Positions 42,171-52,085 of a DNA stretch of 64,000 bases are shown piece after piece (position 1 is the first letter of the stretch; every line of letters begins with the position of its first letter). The notes under the pieces were generated by a model. The model did no database searches, had not been told where the DNA came from, and was given only the letters and a program-made list of their open reading frames with translations. Made by a program: the position numbers and the translations under genes. The stretch comes from Tidjanibacter massiliensis. Lineage in GTDB: Bacteria; Bacteroidota; Bacteroidia; Bacteroidales; Rikenellaceae. The stretch covers positions 930,001-994,000 of the forward strand of contig NZ_LT629960.1 of NCBI RefSeq assembly GCF_900104605.1, given 5' to 3'.

Positions 42171-43958
42171 ATGAAGAACATCAGGAACTTCTGCATCATA
42201 GCCCATATAGACCACGGCAAAAGCACCATTGCCGACCGGCTGCTCGAAGCGACCAACACCGTATCGCAGCGCGACCTGCAGGCGCAGGTACTCGACGACA
42301 TGGAGCTGGAGCGCGAAAAGGGCATCACGATAAAGAGCCACGCCATCCAGATGGAGTACGAGCGCGGCGGCGAGAAATACATCCTCAACCTCATCGACAC
42401 GCCCGGCCATGTGGACTTCTCCTATGAGGTATCCCGTGCCATCGCCTCGTGCGAAGGGGCGCTGCTTATCGTGGATGCCACGCAGGGGATACAGGCACAG
42501 ACCATCTCCAACCTCTATCTCGCTCTCGGACACGACCTCGAAATCATTCCCGTCGTCAACAAGATAGACATGGAGGCTGCCATGGTCGAAGAGGTCAAGG
42601 ACCAGATAGCCGACCTGCTGGGGTGCAGCCACGAGGAAATCATCGCCGCATCGGGCCGCACGGGCCAGGGGGTGGACGAAATACTCGAAGCCATCGTGGA
42701 GCGCGTTCCCGCCCCGAAAGGCGACGAGAAGGCTCCCCTGCAGGCGCTTATTTTCGATTCGGTATTCAACCCTTTCCGCGGCATCATCGCCTACTTCCGC
42801 ATCTTCAACGGGACGCTCCGCACGGGCGATGCGGTGAAGTTCATCAACACGGGTCACGAATACGACGCCGATGAAATCGGCGTTCTAAAACTGAAACTCG
42901 CCCCCCGGCAGGAAATCCGGGCGGGTGACGTGGGCTACATCATATCGGGCATCAAGAACTCCCGCGAGGTGAAGGTGGGCGATACGATAACCCACGTAGA
43001 AAACCCCAGCACCGAAGCGATAGCCGGTTTCGAGGATGTGAAACCGATGGTCTTCGCGGGCGTCTATCCCGTGGAGGCCGATCAGTACGAAGACCTGCGC
43101 GCCTCGCTGGAGAAGCTCCAGCTCAACGACGCCTCGCTCACGTTCGACCCGGAAAGCTCCCTCGCCCTCGGATTCGGTTTCCGCTGCGGCTTCCTCGGCC
43201 TGCTCCACATGGAAATCATCCAGGAGCGCCTCTACCGCGAATTCGACATGGACGTCATCACCACCGTACCCAACGTATCGTACCGGGTGACGACGAAAAA
43301 GGGCGAAACGGTTTACGTACACAATCCTTCGGGGCTGCCGGAACCGACCATGGTGGACAAAATAGAGGAACCATACATCGAAGCCCAAATCATCACCAAG
43401 AGCGATTACTTGGGCAACGTCATCAAGCTCTGCATCGACAAGCGCGGCTCGCTCCGCAATCAGGTATTCATCTCGCAGGACCGGGTGGAGGTGACGTTCG
43501 ACATGCCGCTGTCGGAAATCGTATTCGATTTTTACGACAAGCTGAAGAGCATCTCACGCGGTTACGCCTCGTTCGACTACCACCAGACGGGGTACCGCGA
43601 GAGCCGCCTGGCGAAGCTCGATATCCTGTTGAACGGCGAACCGGTGGATGCGCTCTCGTCGCTCATCTATCAGGACCACGCCTACGATTTCGGCCGACGC
43701 ATGTGCGAGAAGCTCAAGGAGCTCATCCCGCGCCAGCAGTTCGACATCGCGGTGCAGGCGGCCATCGGAGCGAAAATCATCGCCCGCGAGACCATCAAGG
43801 CCGTCCGCAAGGACGTGACCGCCAAATGTTACGGCGGCGACATCTCCCGCAAGCGCAAACTGCTGGAGAAACAGAAGAAAGGCAAGAAGCGCATGCGCCA
43901 GATAGGAAACGTGGAGGTACCGCAGTCGGCATTCCTCGCCGTCCTCAAAATGGATTGA
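42171..43958 (+). CDS. lepA: Elongation factor 4 (LepA)
   Basis: 595 residues, full length. LepA is a ribosome-associated translational GTPase affecting initiation or back-translocation. G1 is AHIDHGKST (residues 11-19), switch II is [11 protein letters not shown] and the guanine motif is NKIDM. Domain II, two EF-G-like domains and the LepA-specific C-terminal domain (about 490-595, ending [20 protein letters not shown]) follow. All motifs are intact. It is a single-gene unit divergent from the UbiA-like gene. Confidence 0.97.
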   Translation: MKNIRNFCIIAHIDHGKSTIADRLLEATNTVSQRDLQAQVLDDMELEREKGITIKSHAIQMEYERGGEKYILNLIDTPGHVDFSYEVSRAIASCEGALLIVDATQGIQAQTISNLYLALGHDLEIIPVVNKIDMEAAMVEEVKDQIADLLGCSHEEIIAASGRTGQGVDEILEAIVERVPAPKGDEKAPLQALIFDSVFNPFRGIIAYFRIFNGTLRTGDAVKFINTGHEYDADEIGVLKLKLAPRQEIRAGDVGYIISGIKNSREVKVGDTITHVENPSTEAIAGFEDVKPMVFAGVYPVEADQYEDLRASLEKLQLNDASLTFDPESSLALGFGFRCGFLGLLHMEIIQERLYREFDMDVITTVPNVSYRVTTKKGETVYVHNPSGLPEPTMVDKIEEPYIEAQIITKSDYLGNVIKLCIDKRGSLRNQVFISQDRVEVTFDMPLSEIVFDFYDKLKSISRGYASFDYHQTGYRESRLAKLDILLNGEPVDALSSLIYQDHAYDFGRRMCEKLKELIPRQQFDIAVQAAIGAKIIARETIKAVRKDVTAKCYGGDISRKRKLLEKQKKGKKRMRQIGNVEVPQSAFLAVLKMD

Positions 43959-44215
43959 CATGCGGAGGGAACGGCCGACGTCCGGCAACCGGCCGAAACG
44001 ACGTTCCGGAGAGACGAAAGATAACAACCGCCTTCCCCGTGGCGTTAGGCGGTATCGACCCGATGAGGGGCTATATAAATAATTGGCCGACAAGATGTCG
44101 GAACGATACCGCACCAAGCTATTGACGGAAATGTCCGGTGTTACCGGCATACCCGAACAGTTGAATATACCGATTCGTTAGGGGGACTACCCTAACTCTT
44201 CATACCTGTTGCACG
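43959..44215. other. Intergenic region between lepA and the L,D-transpeptidase-like gene
   Basis: 257 bases with no supported gene. It includes a small inverted repeat (CCGACAAGATGTCGG, about 44088-44102) and AT-rich TATATAAATAATTGG near 44073 that might hold a promoter, but no exact -7 box. Confidence 0.35.
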
Positions 44216-44938
44216 ATGGGAATACGCAGAATATTACTAACGGTTTCGGCAATAGCGGGGAGCCTGCTCCTCTGCTCTTCGGGCAAGGTACCGGCCGACG
44301 GTACCGTATCCGCAGCGGCGGAAAGTACCGCACGCGACCTCCACAAGACCCTGTACGAAACCACGGGCATGGAGGGAGAGGTATCGTACGCCGCATTCGA
44401 CGAAGCGCTTACCGGCTACGAACGGATAGATTCCCGGAAAAAGGAGATTCTCGTATTCGTGGATTTCAGCAAGCCGTCTACACAGGAACGGCTTTACGTC
44501 ATCGACATGAAAAACCGCAGGCTGCTCTACAAATCCCTCGTGGCCCACGGGCGCGGCAGCGGTGACACCTATGCCACCTCCTTCTCCAACACCCCCGGTT
44601 CGCACCAGAGTTCGCTCGGATTCTACCTGACGCTGAACACCTATCAGGGCCGCAACGGTTATTCGCTAAGGCTCGACGGACTCGAACCGGGCATCAACGA
44701 CAAGGCATATGAACGGGCCATCGTCATCCACGGCGCGGATTACTGTACGAAAGCGTTCCTGAACACGGCGGGCCGGCTCGGCCGCAGTTTCGGCTGTCCC
44801 TCCCTGCCGAAAGAGATAAGCGACAAAATCATAGACACCATAAAGGAGGGAGCCGTCCTCTTCATCTACGCCGATGACAAGGAGTACCGTCTCAACAGCC
44901 CGATTCTCTCCGACAGCGAGACGTTCGCCATGCAATAA
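44216..44938 (+). CDS. Murein L,D-transpeptidase catalytic-domain family protein
   Basis: 240 residues with an N-terminal hydrophobic signal (RRILLTVSAIAGSLLLCSSG), so it is exported, possibly as a lipoprotein with a non-classic lipobox. The middle and C-terminus match the YkuD-like PF13645 group: LYVIDMKNRRLLYKSLVAHG, SSLGFYLTLNTYQGRNGYSL, then the active-site region AIVIHGADYC...GRSFGCPSLP, where His and the Cys of SFGCP are the catalytic pair. Such enzymes would cross-link or modify peptidoglycan through meso-diaminopimelate. Single gene, ended by a 23-bp inverted repeat. Confidence 0.85.
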   Translation: MGIRRILLTVSAIAGSLLLCSSGKVPADGTVSAAAESTARDLHKTLYETTGMEGEVSYAAFDEALTGYERIDSRKKEILVFVDFSKPSTQERLYVIDMKNRRLLYKSLVAHGRGSGDTYATSFSNTPGSHQSSLGFYLTLNTYQGRNGYSLRLDGLEPGINDKAYERAIVIHGADYCTKAFLNTAGRLGRSFGCPSLPKEISDKIIDTIKEGAVLFIYADDKEYRLNSPILSDSETFAMQ

Positions 44939-44950
44939 ACGCGACAGCAC

Positions 44951-45000
44951 GGACTGAAAAGAGCGGAACTTGCTTATGCAAGTTCCGCTCTTTTCAGTCC
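44951..45000. terminator. Bidirectional terminator, 23-bp perfect stem
   Basis: A 23-base arm (44951-44973) and its exact complement (44978-45000) flank TTAT. A-rich and T-rich segments inside the arms give a U-rich side in both directions. It separates convergent genes. Confidence 0.8.
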
Positions 45001-45033
45001 GGCCATCCGCACCGGTCGTTGCCTCTCTCCCGG

Positions 45034-45966
45034 TTATACCACTTGAAGCACGACTTTACCGTGTACTCGGCGGCCGGGGTTCGGGTCGAGCACATAGTTC
45101 CACGCCTTGCAGGCATCCCGCAGCCAGAAAACGGCAGCTATATCCACAGTCACATGATGTCCCTCGACAAGCTCCGCGATACGGGCCAGGTCGCGGGCGT
45201 TGGGTTCAACCCCCATGGAGACAGCTTCGATACCGCATTCGCGAGCCAACTCTTCCTCCGCTTTTCCGACCAGTGTCACAAGCCGGCCTCCGGGCCGTAC
45301 CACGCCGTAGGAACGTGCGAGCGTGTCGCCCCCCACCAAGTCAATGACAAGGTCCATGTCACGTGCAACCGCAGCAAAATCCTCGGTACGGTAATCGATG
45401 AATACGTCCGCCCCCAGCGAAAGGACGAAATCGCGGTCGCGCCCGGCGGCCGTGGCATAAACCTCCGCTTCGGTATAGCGTGCGAACTGCACGGCGAATG
45501 CGCCGACCGCACCGGCTGCGCCGTGTATCAGCACACGCTGCCCCTTCCCCAGCCTGCCATGACGGTAAAGCGCCTGCCAGGCGGTCTGCGATACATAGGC
45601 CGCAGCTGCAGCATCCACATAGGAGAACTCCATCGGTTTGACGACCAGCTGCGCCGGGTCAGCCTCGACATATTCGGCATAGGCTCCGCCGTCAGTACAG
45701 CCGAACACCATATCGCCCGCCTCAAAGCCCTCTGCTCCGTCGCCGACCGCCTCGACCGTTCCGGCGAAATCCATCCCCGGTATCCAGGGGAAAGCAGGAG
45801 TCAGGGTACCTCCGGCCCGTCCGGAAGCCCGTTTCCAATCTATCTGGTTCACGGAAGCCGCATGTACCTTCACCAATACGCGCCCGACTCCCGGGGTCGG
45901 TTTCGGTGCGCTTTCATAAAACAGTTCATCGGCCAGTCCGGGGCCGTGCATCACAATCGCTTTCAT
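45034..45966 (-). CDS. NADP-dependent MDR oxidoreductase (quinone-oxidoreductase-like)
   Basis: 310 residues of the medium-chain dehydrogenase/reductase family, zinc-independent quinone reductase branch. The N-terminal GroES-like domain has VHAASVNQIDWKRASG and FPWIPGMDFAGTVEAVG. The Rossmann part has GQRVLIHGAAGAVGAFAVQ (nucleotide loop about residues 141-159), then LGADVFIDY and LVGGDTLARSYGVV. Structural-zinc cysteines are absent. It probably reduces a quinone or reactive carbonyl with NADPH in the cytoplasm. It stands alone between a terminator and the ABC exporter genes. Physiological substrate unknown. Confidence 0.87.
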   Translation of the reverse strand: MKAIVMHGPGLADELFYESAPKPTPGVGRVLVKVHAASVNQIDWKRASGRAGGTLTPAFPWIPGMDFAGTVEAVGDGAEGFEAGDMVFGCTDGGAYAEYVEADPAQLVVKPMEFSYVDAAAAAYVSQTAWQALYRHGRLGKGQRVLIHGAAGAVGAFAVQFARYTEAEVYATAAGRDRDFVLSLGADVFIDYRTEDFAAVARDMDLVIDLVGGDTLARSYGVVRPGGRLVTLVGKAEEELARECGIEAVSMGVEPNARDLARIAELVEGHHVTVDIAAVFWLRDACKAWNYVLDPNPGRRVHGKVVLQVV

Positions 45967-46093
45967 AATCTCGGATATTAATCGTATCTGCCATCAAGGG
46001 GAGCAAACACCGTACCAGCCGGACCGTATCTCCTCCCCTCCCCGGACAGCGATACGGAAGAGCTCCGCCAGAGGCACGGGAAAAGGCACAGAG

Positions 46094-47860
46094 TTACTCG
46101 AACTGATTGCAGTAGAGCCGATAATAGTACCCCTTGCGGGCCATCAATTCGGCATGGTTCCCCTCCTCGATGATTTCTCCGTTTTCGAGGACGAGGATAC
46201 GGTCGAGGGTACGCACGGTGGAGAGCCGGTGGGCTATCACGAAACTCGTCCGCCCCTCCATCAGTTTATCCAACCCGCGCTGAATGAGCATTTCGCTCCG
46301 GGTATCAATGTTGCTGGTCGCCTCGTCGAGCAACAGTACGGAGGGATTCGCAACCGCGGCACGGGCAATGTTGAGCAACTGCCGCTGTCCCTGGCTCAGG
46401 TTCTCGCCGTCGTTCTCCAGCATGGTATCGTACCCGTGCGGCAGCCGCTTGATGAAGGAGTGGGCAGAGGTCAGCTTCGCCGCACGGACAATGTCGTCAT
46501 CCGTCGCATCGAGGTTGCCGAACCGGATATTGTCGGCTACCGTTCCCGTAAAGAGATGGGTATCCTGCAGCACGATGGCGAGCAGCCTGCGCAGGTCGTC
46601 CCGCGCAATACATTCGATGCGCACCCCGTCGATGGTTATTTCGCCCGACGCGATATCATAAAACCGCGGCAGCATGTTGAGTATCGTCGTCTTGCCGGCC
46701 CCGGTAGCTCCCACGAGCCCTATCCGTTCGCCGGGACGTACGTGCATCGACACATGCTTCAACACCGGTTTGCCGGGTTCGTACGAGAAACAGACGTCCT
46801 TCATGCAGATGTCGCCCCGGGCGGAAGCCATGCGCACCGCTTTCGGCACATCCGGGGCCTCGGAGGGCTCGTCCATAATCTGGAAAATGCGTTCGGCACC
46901 GGCAATGGCCGCCTGAATATTGTTGTAGAGCGATGCGATATCCGTAATGGGGCGTCCGAACTGCCGCGAATACTGCAGAAACACGGCCAGACCTCCTACA
47001 TCGAATCCCCTGTAAATGGCGAGCAGCGCCCCCACTATCGTGACGACCACGAAATTCAGCGTGTTGAGATTCTGCATCACGGGCATCATCATGCCGGAAT
47101 AGAGCTGTGCCCGGCGCGACTTGGCATTCAGTTCCCCGTTCAGCACCTCGAACCCCGACTCTGCCTGCCGCTCGTGTCCGAATACCTTCACCACTTTCTG
47201 GCCGCTTATCATCTCCTCGATGTAACCGTTCACCTGCCCGAGCGTTCCCTGCTGGGCAGCGAAATACCTGCGGCTGCGACGGGATATGAGATTGGCGAAC
47301 AGGAGCATCAAGGGTACCACGACGAACATGGCGAGCGTCAGGAGAGGACTGATGACGAGCATGAGGACGAAAATGCCCGCAAGCGAAAGCACGGCAGAGA
47401 GCATATCGGCCAGGTTATCGGTCAGCCCCTCCGTCACTCGGTCCATGTCGTTCGTGTAACGGCTCATCACATCACCGTGCGGATGCGTATCGAAATAACG
47501 CACGGGCAGGGTCTCCATCTTTCGGAAGAGGTCCATCCGCAGGCGGGCTGCCGTCCGCTGTCCTATCCGGTTAAGCATCCTGTACTGCAGCGCGGCCGCA
47601 ACGACTCCTGCGAGATAGACTGCCGCAAGTACCGCCAGCATACGCATCAGACCCGACACGTCGCCCGGCATGATGTAATCGTTGATTATCGGCCTGAGCA
47701 TATACGACCCCACGAGGCTGGAGGCTATCGTAATCACCACGAGCACCAGCACCACAGCGAGCTCCCCCTTGCTACGCGCAAGGTACGCGACCAGGCGCCG
47801 GAACGTTTTTCGGCCCTCCTTCGGCCCCGCCGCACCCTTCTCTCTTCTGCCGTGTACCAT
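46094..47860 (-). CDS. ABC exporter half-transporter, canonical subunit
   Basis: 588 residues: a six-helix ABC transmembrane domain (about 30-330) and an ATPase domain (about 345-588). Walker A is GATGAGKTT, the signature is LSQGQRQ and Walker B is VLLLDEATSNID with the catalytic Glu; an H-loop VIAHRLSTV follows. The LSQGQ signature is typical of the active-site subunit of heterodimeric exporters such as TM288. It starts 5 bases after the gene for its partner (47866-49587), so the two form one exporter of the inner membrane, likely for drugs or lipids. Substrate unknown. Confidence 0.92.
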   Translation of the reverse strand: MVHGRREKGAAGPKEGRKTFRRLVAYLARSKGELAVVLVLVVITIASSLVGSYMLRPIINDYIMPGDVSGLMRMLAVLAAVYLAGVVAAALQYRMLNRIGQRTAARLRMDLFRKMETLPVRYFDTHPHGDVMSRYTNDMDRVTEGLTDNLADMLSAVLSLAGIFVLMLVISPLLTLAMFVVVPLMLLFANLISRRSRRYFAAQQGTLGQVNGYIEEMISGQKVVKVFGHERQAESGFEVLNGELNAKSRRAQLYSGMMMPVMQNLNTLNFVVVTIVGALLAIYRGFDVGGLAVFLQYSRQFGRPITDIASLYNNIQAAIAGAERIFQIMDEPSEAPDVPKAVRMASARGDICMKDVCFSYEPGKPVLKHVSMHVRPGERIGLVGATGAGKTTILNMLPRFYDIASGEITIDGVRIECIARDDLRRLLAIVLQDTHLFTGTVADNIRFGNLDATDDDIVRAAKLTSAHSFIKRLPHGYDTMLENDGENLSQGQRQLLNIARAAVANPSVLLLDEATSNIDTRSEMLIQRGLDKLMEGRTSFVIAHRLSTVRTLDRILVLENGEIIEEGNHAELMARKGYYYRLYCNQFE

Positions 47861-47865
47861 ATCGC

Positions 47866-49587
47866 TCAGAATGTAAGTTGCTGTGAATTGAATATCTCTC
47901 TGTACACGGCCGAATCCTCCTTCAGCCGGGCCGGCGTACCGTACGACTCCACCTTCCCGTCGTCGAGCACCAGTACCCTGTCCGCCTCCTCCATCGTTTT
48001 CACCCGCTGCGTCGAAACGAAAACCGTCGTCCCCTCCCCGAGGTACTCCCGCAGGCCGCGGCGTATCTTCAGCTCCGTTTCGGTATCCACAGCGCTCGTA
48101 CTGTCGTCGAGCAGGAGGATTTTCGGCCGGCGCAGCAGCGCACGGGCAATACAGAGCCGCTGCTTCTGCCCGCCGGAGAGATTCACCCCGCCGCGCCCCA
48201 GCACCGTATCGTACCCGTCCGGGAACGACATGACGAAATCGTGGGCCTGCGCCGCCCGGGCAGCGGCTTCCATCTCCGCCGGGGAGGCATCCTCCCTGCC
48301 CCAGCGCAGGTTATCGGCTATCGTACCGCTGAAGAGGACGTTGTTCTGCAACACCATCCCCACCTGCGCATGAAGCTGTGCCAGAGGATAGTCGCGTACA
48401 TCCGTCCCGTCGATGAGCACTTCGCCGCCGGTCGTGTCGTAAAGACGCGGAACAAGCTGCAACAGCGTACTCTTGCCGGAACCGGTCGCTCCCGCCACAG
48501 CCACCGTCATGCCCGGCGCAACGCTGAACGAGATGCCGTGGAGCACGTCGGTCTCGCCGCCACCGTACCGGAAAGAAACGTTGCGGAACTCGACGGCACC
48601 GCGGCGAACGACTGCCGAAGCGCCCGGCGAGTCCTTCAGCGAAGGCTCCGTACCGAGCACCTCCAACACACGGTCGGAAGAGGCCGACGCACGGGCGATG
48701 TTCATGATTATCATGGAGAGCATCATCAGCGACATCAGTATCTGCATGAGATAGTTCACCAGCGAAACGAGCTCGCCGACCTGCAGTCTTCCGGCCGCCA
48801 CCCGCTCTCCCCCCACCCAGAGCACCACAATCACCGAAAGGTTCAACACGAGCTGCATCACGGGGAATATCGTCACGATGATGTTGGACGCCTTCACCGA
48901 CACGTCGCACAAATCCCGGTTGCTTGCCGAAAACTTGCGCGACTCGTATCTCTCGCGCACGAACGATTTCACCACCCGCATGTTTATCAGGTTCTCCCTC
49001 ACGACGGCGTTCACGGCATCCACCTTCTGCTGCATCTTCAGAAAATAGGGAAATCCCTTACGCAGAATCAGATATACGCTTATTCCGAGCACGGGTATGG
49101 CTCCGGCCACTATCAGTGCAAGGCCGGAATCTATCCGCACCACATAAAAGAAGGCCATCACGAGCATCATCGGCGAACGGAGCAGGATGCGCAATCCGAG
49201 CAGCACGACCTGTTGCAGGCGCGTGACATCGCCCGTCAGACGCGTGATGAGCGAAGCGGAGTTGAATTTGTCCATTTCGGCGAAGGAGAACTCCTGTATC
49301 TTGCGGAACAGTCTCGAACGCAGCTCCGTAGCGAATCCGACGGAAGCGTTGGAAGAGACGAACACATTCGTGATGTTGGCGAGCAGCCCCGCCACCGAGA
49401 TACCGAGCATCCAGATACCGATGCGGGTAACGACCGCGATGTCGCGGTGCATGACTCCCTCGTCCACGATGCGCGCCATCAGCATGGGCTGGAGCGTCTC
49501 GCAGACGACGAAGACCAATACGAGCACGGGGCACACCACGATGCTCCACTTGTACCTGCCGAGTATGTCCCAATACGTTCTTATCAT
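47866..49587 (-). CDS. ABC exporter half-transporter, degenerate-site subunit
   Basis: 573 residues from ATG 49587; an in-frame ATG at 49644 adds 19 unlikely residues. The six-helix transmembrane domain begins TYWDILGRYKWSIVVCPVLV. In the ATPase domain Walker A is GATGSGKST and the signature LSGGQKQ, but Walker B reads ILLLDDSTSAVD, with Asp where the catalytic Glu should be, and the switch region is VFVSTQRVKTM without the usual His. This matches the degenerate ATP site of TM287-type subunits. It is followed 5 bases later by its partner. Confidence 0.92.
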   Translation of the reverse strand: MIRTYWDILGRYKWSIVVCPVLVLVFVVCETLQPMLMARIVDEGVMHRDIAVVTRIGIWMLGISVAGLLANITNVFVSSNASVGFATELRSRLFRKIQEFSFAEMDKFNSASLITRLTGDVTRLQQVVLLGLRILLRSPMMLVMAFFYVVRIDSGLALIVAGAIPVLGISVYLILRKGFPYFLKMQQKVDAVNAVVRENLINMRVVKSFVRERYESRKFSASNRDLCDVSVKASNIIVTIFPVMQLVLNLSVIVVLWVGGERVAAGRLQVGELVSLVNYLMQILMSLMMLSMIIMNIARASASSDRVLEVLGTEPSLKDSPGASAVVRRGAVEFRNVSFRYGGGETDVLHGISFSVAPGMTVAVAGATGSGKSTLLQLVPRLYDTTGGEVLIDGTDVRDYPLAQLHAQVGMVLQNNVLFSGTIADNLRWGREDASPAEMEAAARAAQAHDFVMSFPDGYDTVLGRGGVNLSGGQKQRLCIARALLRRPKILLLDDSTSAVDTETELKIRRGLREYLGEGTTVFVSTQRVKTMEEADRVLVLDDGKVESYGTPARLKEDSAVYREIFNSQQLTF

Positions 49588-49857
49588 ACGGCCGCCCCTC
49601 CGGACGTCGGGGCCCTCTTTCCTGCAAAAATAGCGAATCGGCACAGGATGCGTACCGTCGGTTCCGAATTTCCTGCAAAAATACGGTCACACACCTCGCC
49701 GAAGCCCCGCTCACGACACATGCCACCAACCTCCTCCCGCGCACCGGCCCGAACCACCGCTCCCGGACACAAGGATGCCGCCGCCCGGAACCGAAATTCC
49801 CGCTGCGGCGGCACCGCGGCCCGTACCCCCTCCGGGCAGGGCGATAGGTCGGAAAGG

Positions 49858-50025
49858 CTATTTATGCTCCTCCTCTTTTCTGCCGAAAGCCGCCTCCACT
49901 TCGCGTTTCTTTTCCAGACGCTCCTCTACGGTGGGTTTCTTGCCATCCTTTACGAGGCCTTCCACCTCTTTCTTGAAATCGCAGCCGCAACCGCAGCCTT
50001 TTTTCCCGTTCTCTTTCTCTTTCAT
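49858..50025 (-). CDS. Small Cys-rich protein with CGCGC motif
   Basis: 55 residues from ATG 50025. The sequence is MKEKENGKKGCGCGCDFKKE, then a charged Lys/Glu-rich helix ending GRKEEEHK. Three cysteines in a CGCGC run suggest metal or cluster binding, but that is inference. The frame is open upstream without other coding signs, and the lysine-rich start is a believable N-terminus. It lies between the ABC exporter pair and the divergent peroxiredoxin gene, so a redox or metal link is possible. Family not recognised. Confidence 0.5.
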   Translation of the reverse strand: MKEKENGKKGCGCGCDFKKEVEGLVKDGKKPTVEERLEKKREVEAAFGRKEEEHK

Positions 50026-50303
50026 AATCCGATATGTTTTGTTAATTTCAAAACCGTTCCGTCTGCCGACGGACGGCGTCTGTCCGGTGAATGTACAAAA
50101 TGCGTACAAAACTGTCGTCCGCAGCGAAAAACTTCCGGACGACGGGAAGAGCCGCAGCGGGCCGCAACCGCCCGGGCCATAGGAAATCGTTATGCCGCCA
50201 TCAATATTTACCTGACAAACAGGATGCCCTGTAGCCGACAACAGGCACAGTCTTTGCCACACCTAACCAAAACAAGAACGCATTCATCAAAACAGCTTTT
50301 ATT
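50026..50303. other. Divergent intergenic region upstream of the peroxiredoxin gene
   Basis: 278 bases between the leftward small Cys-rich gene and the rightward peroxiredoxin gene; both promoters should be here. No exact TAnnTTTG is seen; CAGTCTTTG near 50247 is a partial match. Confidence 0.35.
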
Positions 50304-51017
50304 ATGGAAAACGAAATGAACATGATGCCTCGCATCGGCGACCCCGCACCGGCTTTCCGGGCGGCAACCACTCAGGGTACGATAAACTTTCCGGTCGATT
50401 ACAGCGGCCGTTGGATAATCCTGTTCAGCCATCCGGCGGACTTCACCCCGGTCTGCACCTCGGAGTTCATGACCTTCGGCAAGATGCAGAAAGAGTTCGA
50501 GGAACTCAATTGCCAACTGGTGGGACTTTCCGTGGACGGGCTGTCGAGCCATATCGCATGGCTGCGCACCATCAGGGAACGGATGCATTTCCGCGATATG
50601 GACAACATCGAAGTGCAGTTTCCCCTCATCGACGACGTATCCATGAACGTATCCAGACTGTACGGCATGATACAGCCTGGCGAAAGCGAAACCAAGGCTG
50701 TCCGCGCCGTCTTCTTCATCGACCCGAAAGGAATCATCCGCACGATAATCTACTATCCGCTGGCTCTCGGCCGGAACTTCGACGAGATAAAACGGGTACT
50801 CATCGGCCTACAGACGGTGGATGCCTTCAACGTGGCCCTTCCGGCCGACTGGCGGCCCGGCGACGAGGTGATAGACCCCAATCCCGGCAACATGAAGGGA
50901 GTCGAAGAGCGCTGGGAGAAATCGCAGAAAGCCGACAGCGGTGTCAAATGCTACGACTGGTTCTTCTGTACGAGGGAAATTCCCTGCGATGAAATTCACA
51001 AGAAAATAGGCAAATAA
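50304..51017 (+). CDS. Prx6-type peroxiredoxin
   Basis: 237 residues, a long peroxiredoxin of the Prx6/archaeal AhpC group, which reduces hydrogen peroxide and organic hydroperoxides in the cytoplasm. The peroxidatic Cys51 lies in HPADFTPVCTSEF, preceded by the thioredoxin-fold start IGDPAPAFRAATTQG. The C-terminal dimer domain is present (PADWRPGDEVIDPNPGN). Further cysteines at 70, 216, 222 and 228 include a C-terminal cluster (KCYDWFFCTREIPC) that could act in resolving the disulfide. The reducing partner is not encoded nearby. Confidence 0.93.
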   Translation: MENEMNMMPRIGDPAPAFRAATTQGTINFPVDYSGRWIILFSHPADFTPVCTSEFMTFGKMQKEFEELNCQLVGLSVDGLSSHIAWLRTIRERMHFRDMDNIEVQFPLIDDVSMNVSRLYGMIQPGESETKAVRAVFFIDPKGIIRTIIYYPLALGRNFDEIKRVLIGLQTVDAFNVALPADWRPGDEVIDPNPGNMKGVEERWEKSQKADSGVKCYDWFFCTREIPCDEIHKKIGK

Positions 51018-51164
51018 TCCCTCACGAAAACGGAACTCCGCACGGCGGCACGTATCCGACCTACGTGCCGCCGTCCATATATTTATTTCCCTTTCCGGCC
51101 GAAATTCTCCGGAACGGGTTGCCGTTTTAGCAGACGGAAAAGGTTCCGTATCGGGAAAATGGGT

Positions 51165-51172
51165 TACTTTTG
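51165..51172 (+). promoter_or_regulatory. -7 element TACTTTTG of the ATP-grasp gene
   Basis: An exact TAnnTTTG predicting a start near 51179. ATG 51159 is therefore upstream of the RNA, and 51183 or 51192 is the likely start. Confidence 0.5.
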
Positions 51173-51191
51173 TCATTCGCTTATGCAGACC

Positions 51192-52067
51192 ATGGAACCC
51201 GTCACAGGTTGGATAATATACCCGCGTTACACCGCCGACCGCAGCGACAACGCTTTCGGCTGGCTCGTCGGCGAGGCGGCAGCGGCCGGCATGCGGCTGG
51301 AGGTGCTCTTCGTCGAAGAGCTTTCCGTCGTTTACGGCACCCGCTGCGGCATCTTCCACAAAGGGAGGGAAGTCGTCCAGATGCCGGAATTCGTCATCAT
51401 GCGGACCTACGACACTGTTCTTTCGCGCTACTTCGAACGGCTCGGAGTCCGAGTGATAAACACGGCCGCCGCCATGGAGCTATGCAAAAACAAAATGCTG
51501 ACGCATGAGGTGCTCGTCGCGGCCGGTCTGCCCACTCCCGCCACGGTCTATGCCGAGGGGGCCGAATATGCCTATCCGGAACTGGCCGAACGCTTCGGCA
51601 GCGCCCGTTTCATCGTCAAACGGACGGACGGCGCCAAAGGCGAGGACGTCTACCTCGTGAACGGCGCGAGGGAGATGGCCTCCGCCGTGGAGCAGTGCGG
51701 ACGGCACTGCATCTGCCAGGAGTTCATCGCCGAAAGCAGCGGCCGCGACGTGAGGGTATGGGTCATCGGCGGCCGGGCCATCGGAGCGGTCATGCGCTAT
51801 TCCCAGACCTCGTTTCTCTCCAACTATTCGCAGGGCGGCAGCGTCCGGGCCTTCGACCTACCCGAAGAGGCGGCCCGACTTGCCGTGGAGAGCGCAGCGG
51901 CGACGGGGGCCGAATTCGCGGGTATCGACCTGCTGTTCCGCGGCGACGGTTTCACGGTGAACGAAGTGAACGGCAACGCCGGTTTCCGCACGCTCTCACG
52001 CGTGGGCCGGAACGACATCCCGAAAGAACTTTTCAGCTATATATCCGGAATCGTCCGGCAAGGTTAA
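51192..52067 (+). CDS. RimK-like ATP-grasp ligase
   Basis: 291 residues from ATG 51192 (51183 possible). The N-terminal part (GWIIYPRYTADRSDNAFGWL) and the central ATP-grasp fold match the RimK group, which adds glutamate or other amino acids to a carboxylate using ATP. Visible motifs are MELCKNKMLTHEVLVAAGLP (start of the grasp domain), FIVKRTDGAKGEDVYLV, CICQEFIAESSGRDVRVWVI, and the magnesium-binding AGIDLLFRGDGFTVNEVNGN. Substrate is unknown: ribosomal S6, a cofactor and a peptide are all possible. A Ca/Na antiporter gene starts 18 bases downstream. Confidence 0.87.
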   Translation: MEPVTGWIIYPRYTADRSDNAFGWLVGEAAAAGMRLEVLFVEELSVVYGTRCGIFHKGREVVQMPEFVIMRTYDTVLSRYFERLGVRVINTAAAMELCKNKMLTHEVLVAAGLPTPATVYAEGAEYAYPELAERFGSARFIVKRTDGAKGEDVYLVNGAREMASAVEQCGRHCICQEFIAESSGRDVRVWVIGGRAIGAVMRYSQTSFLSNYSQGGSVRAFDLPEEAARLAVESAAATGAEFAGIDLLFRGDGFTVNEVNGNAGFRTLSRVGRNDIPKELFSYISGIVRQG

Positions 52068-52085
52068 ACCCCGAAAGAAAATACC

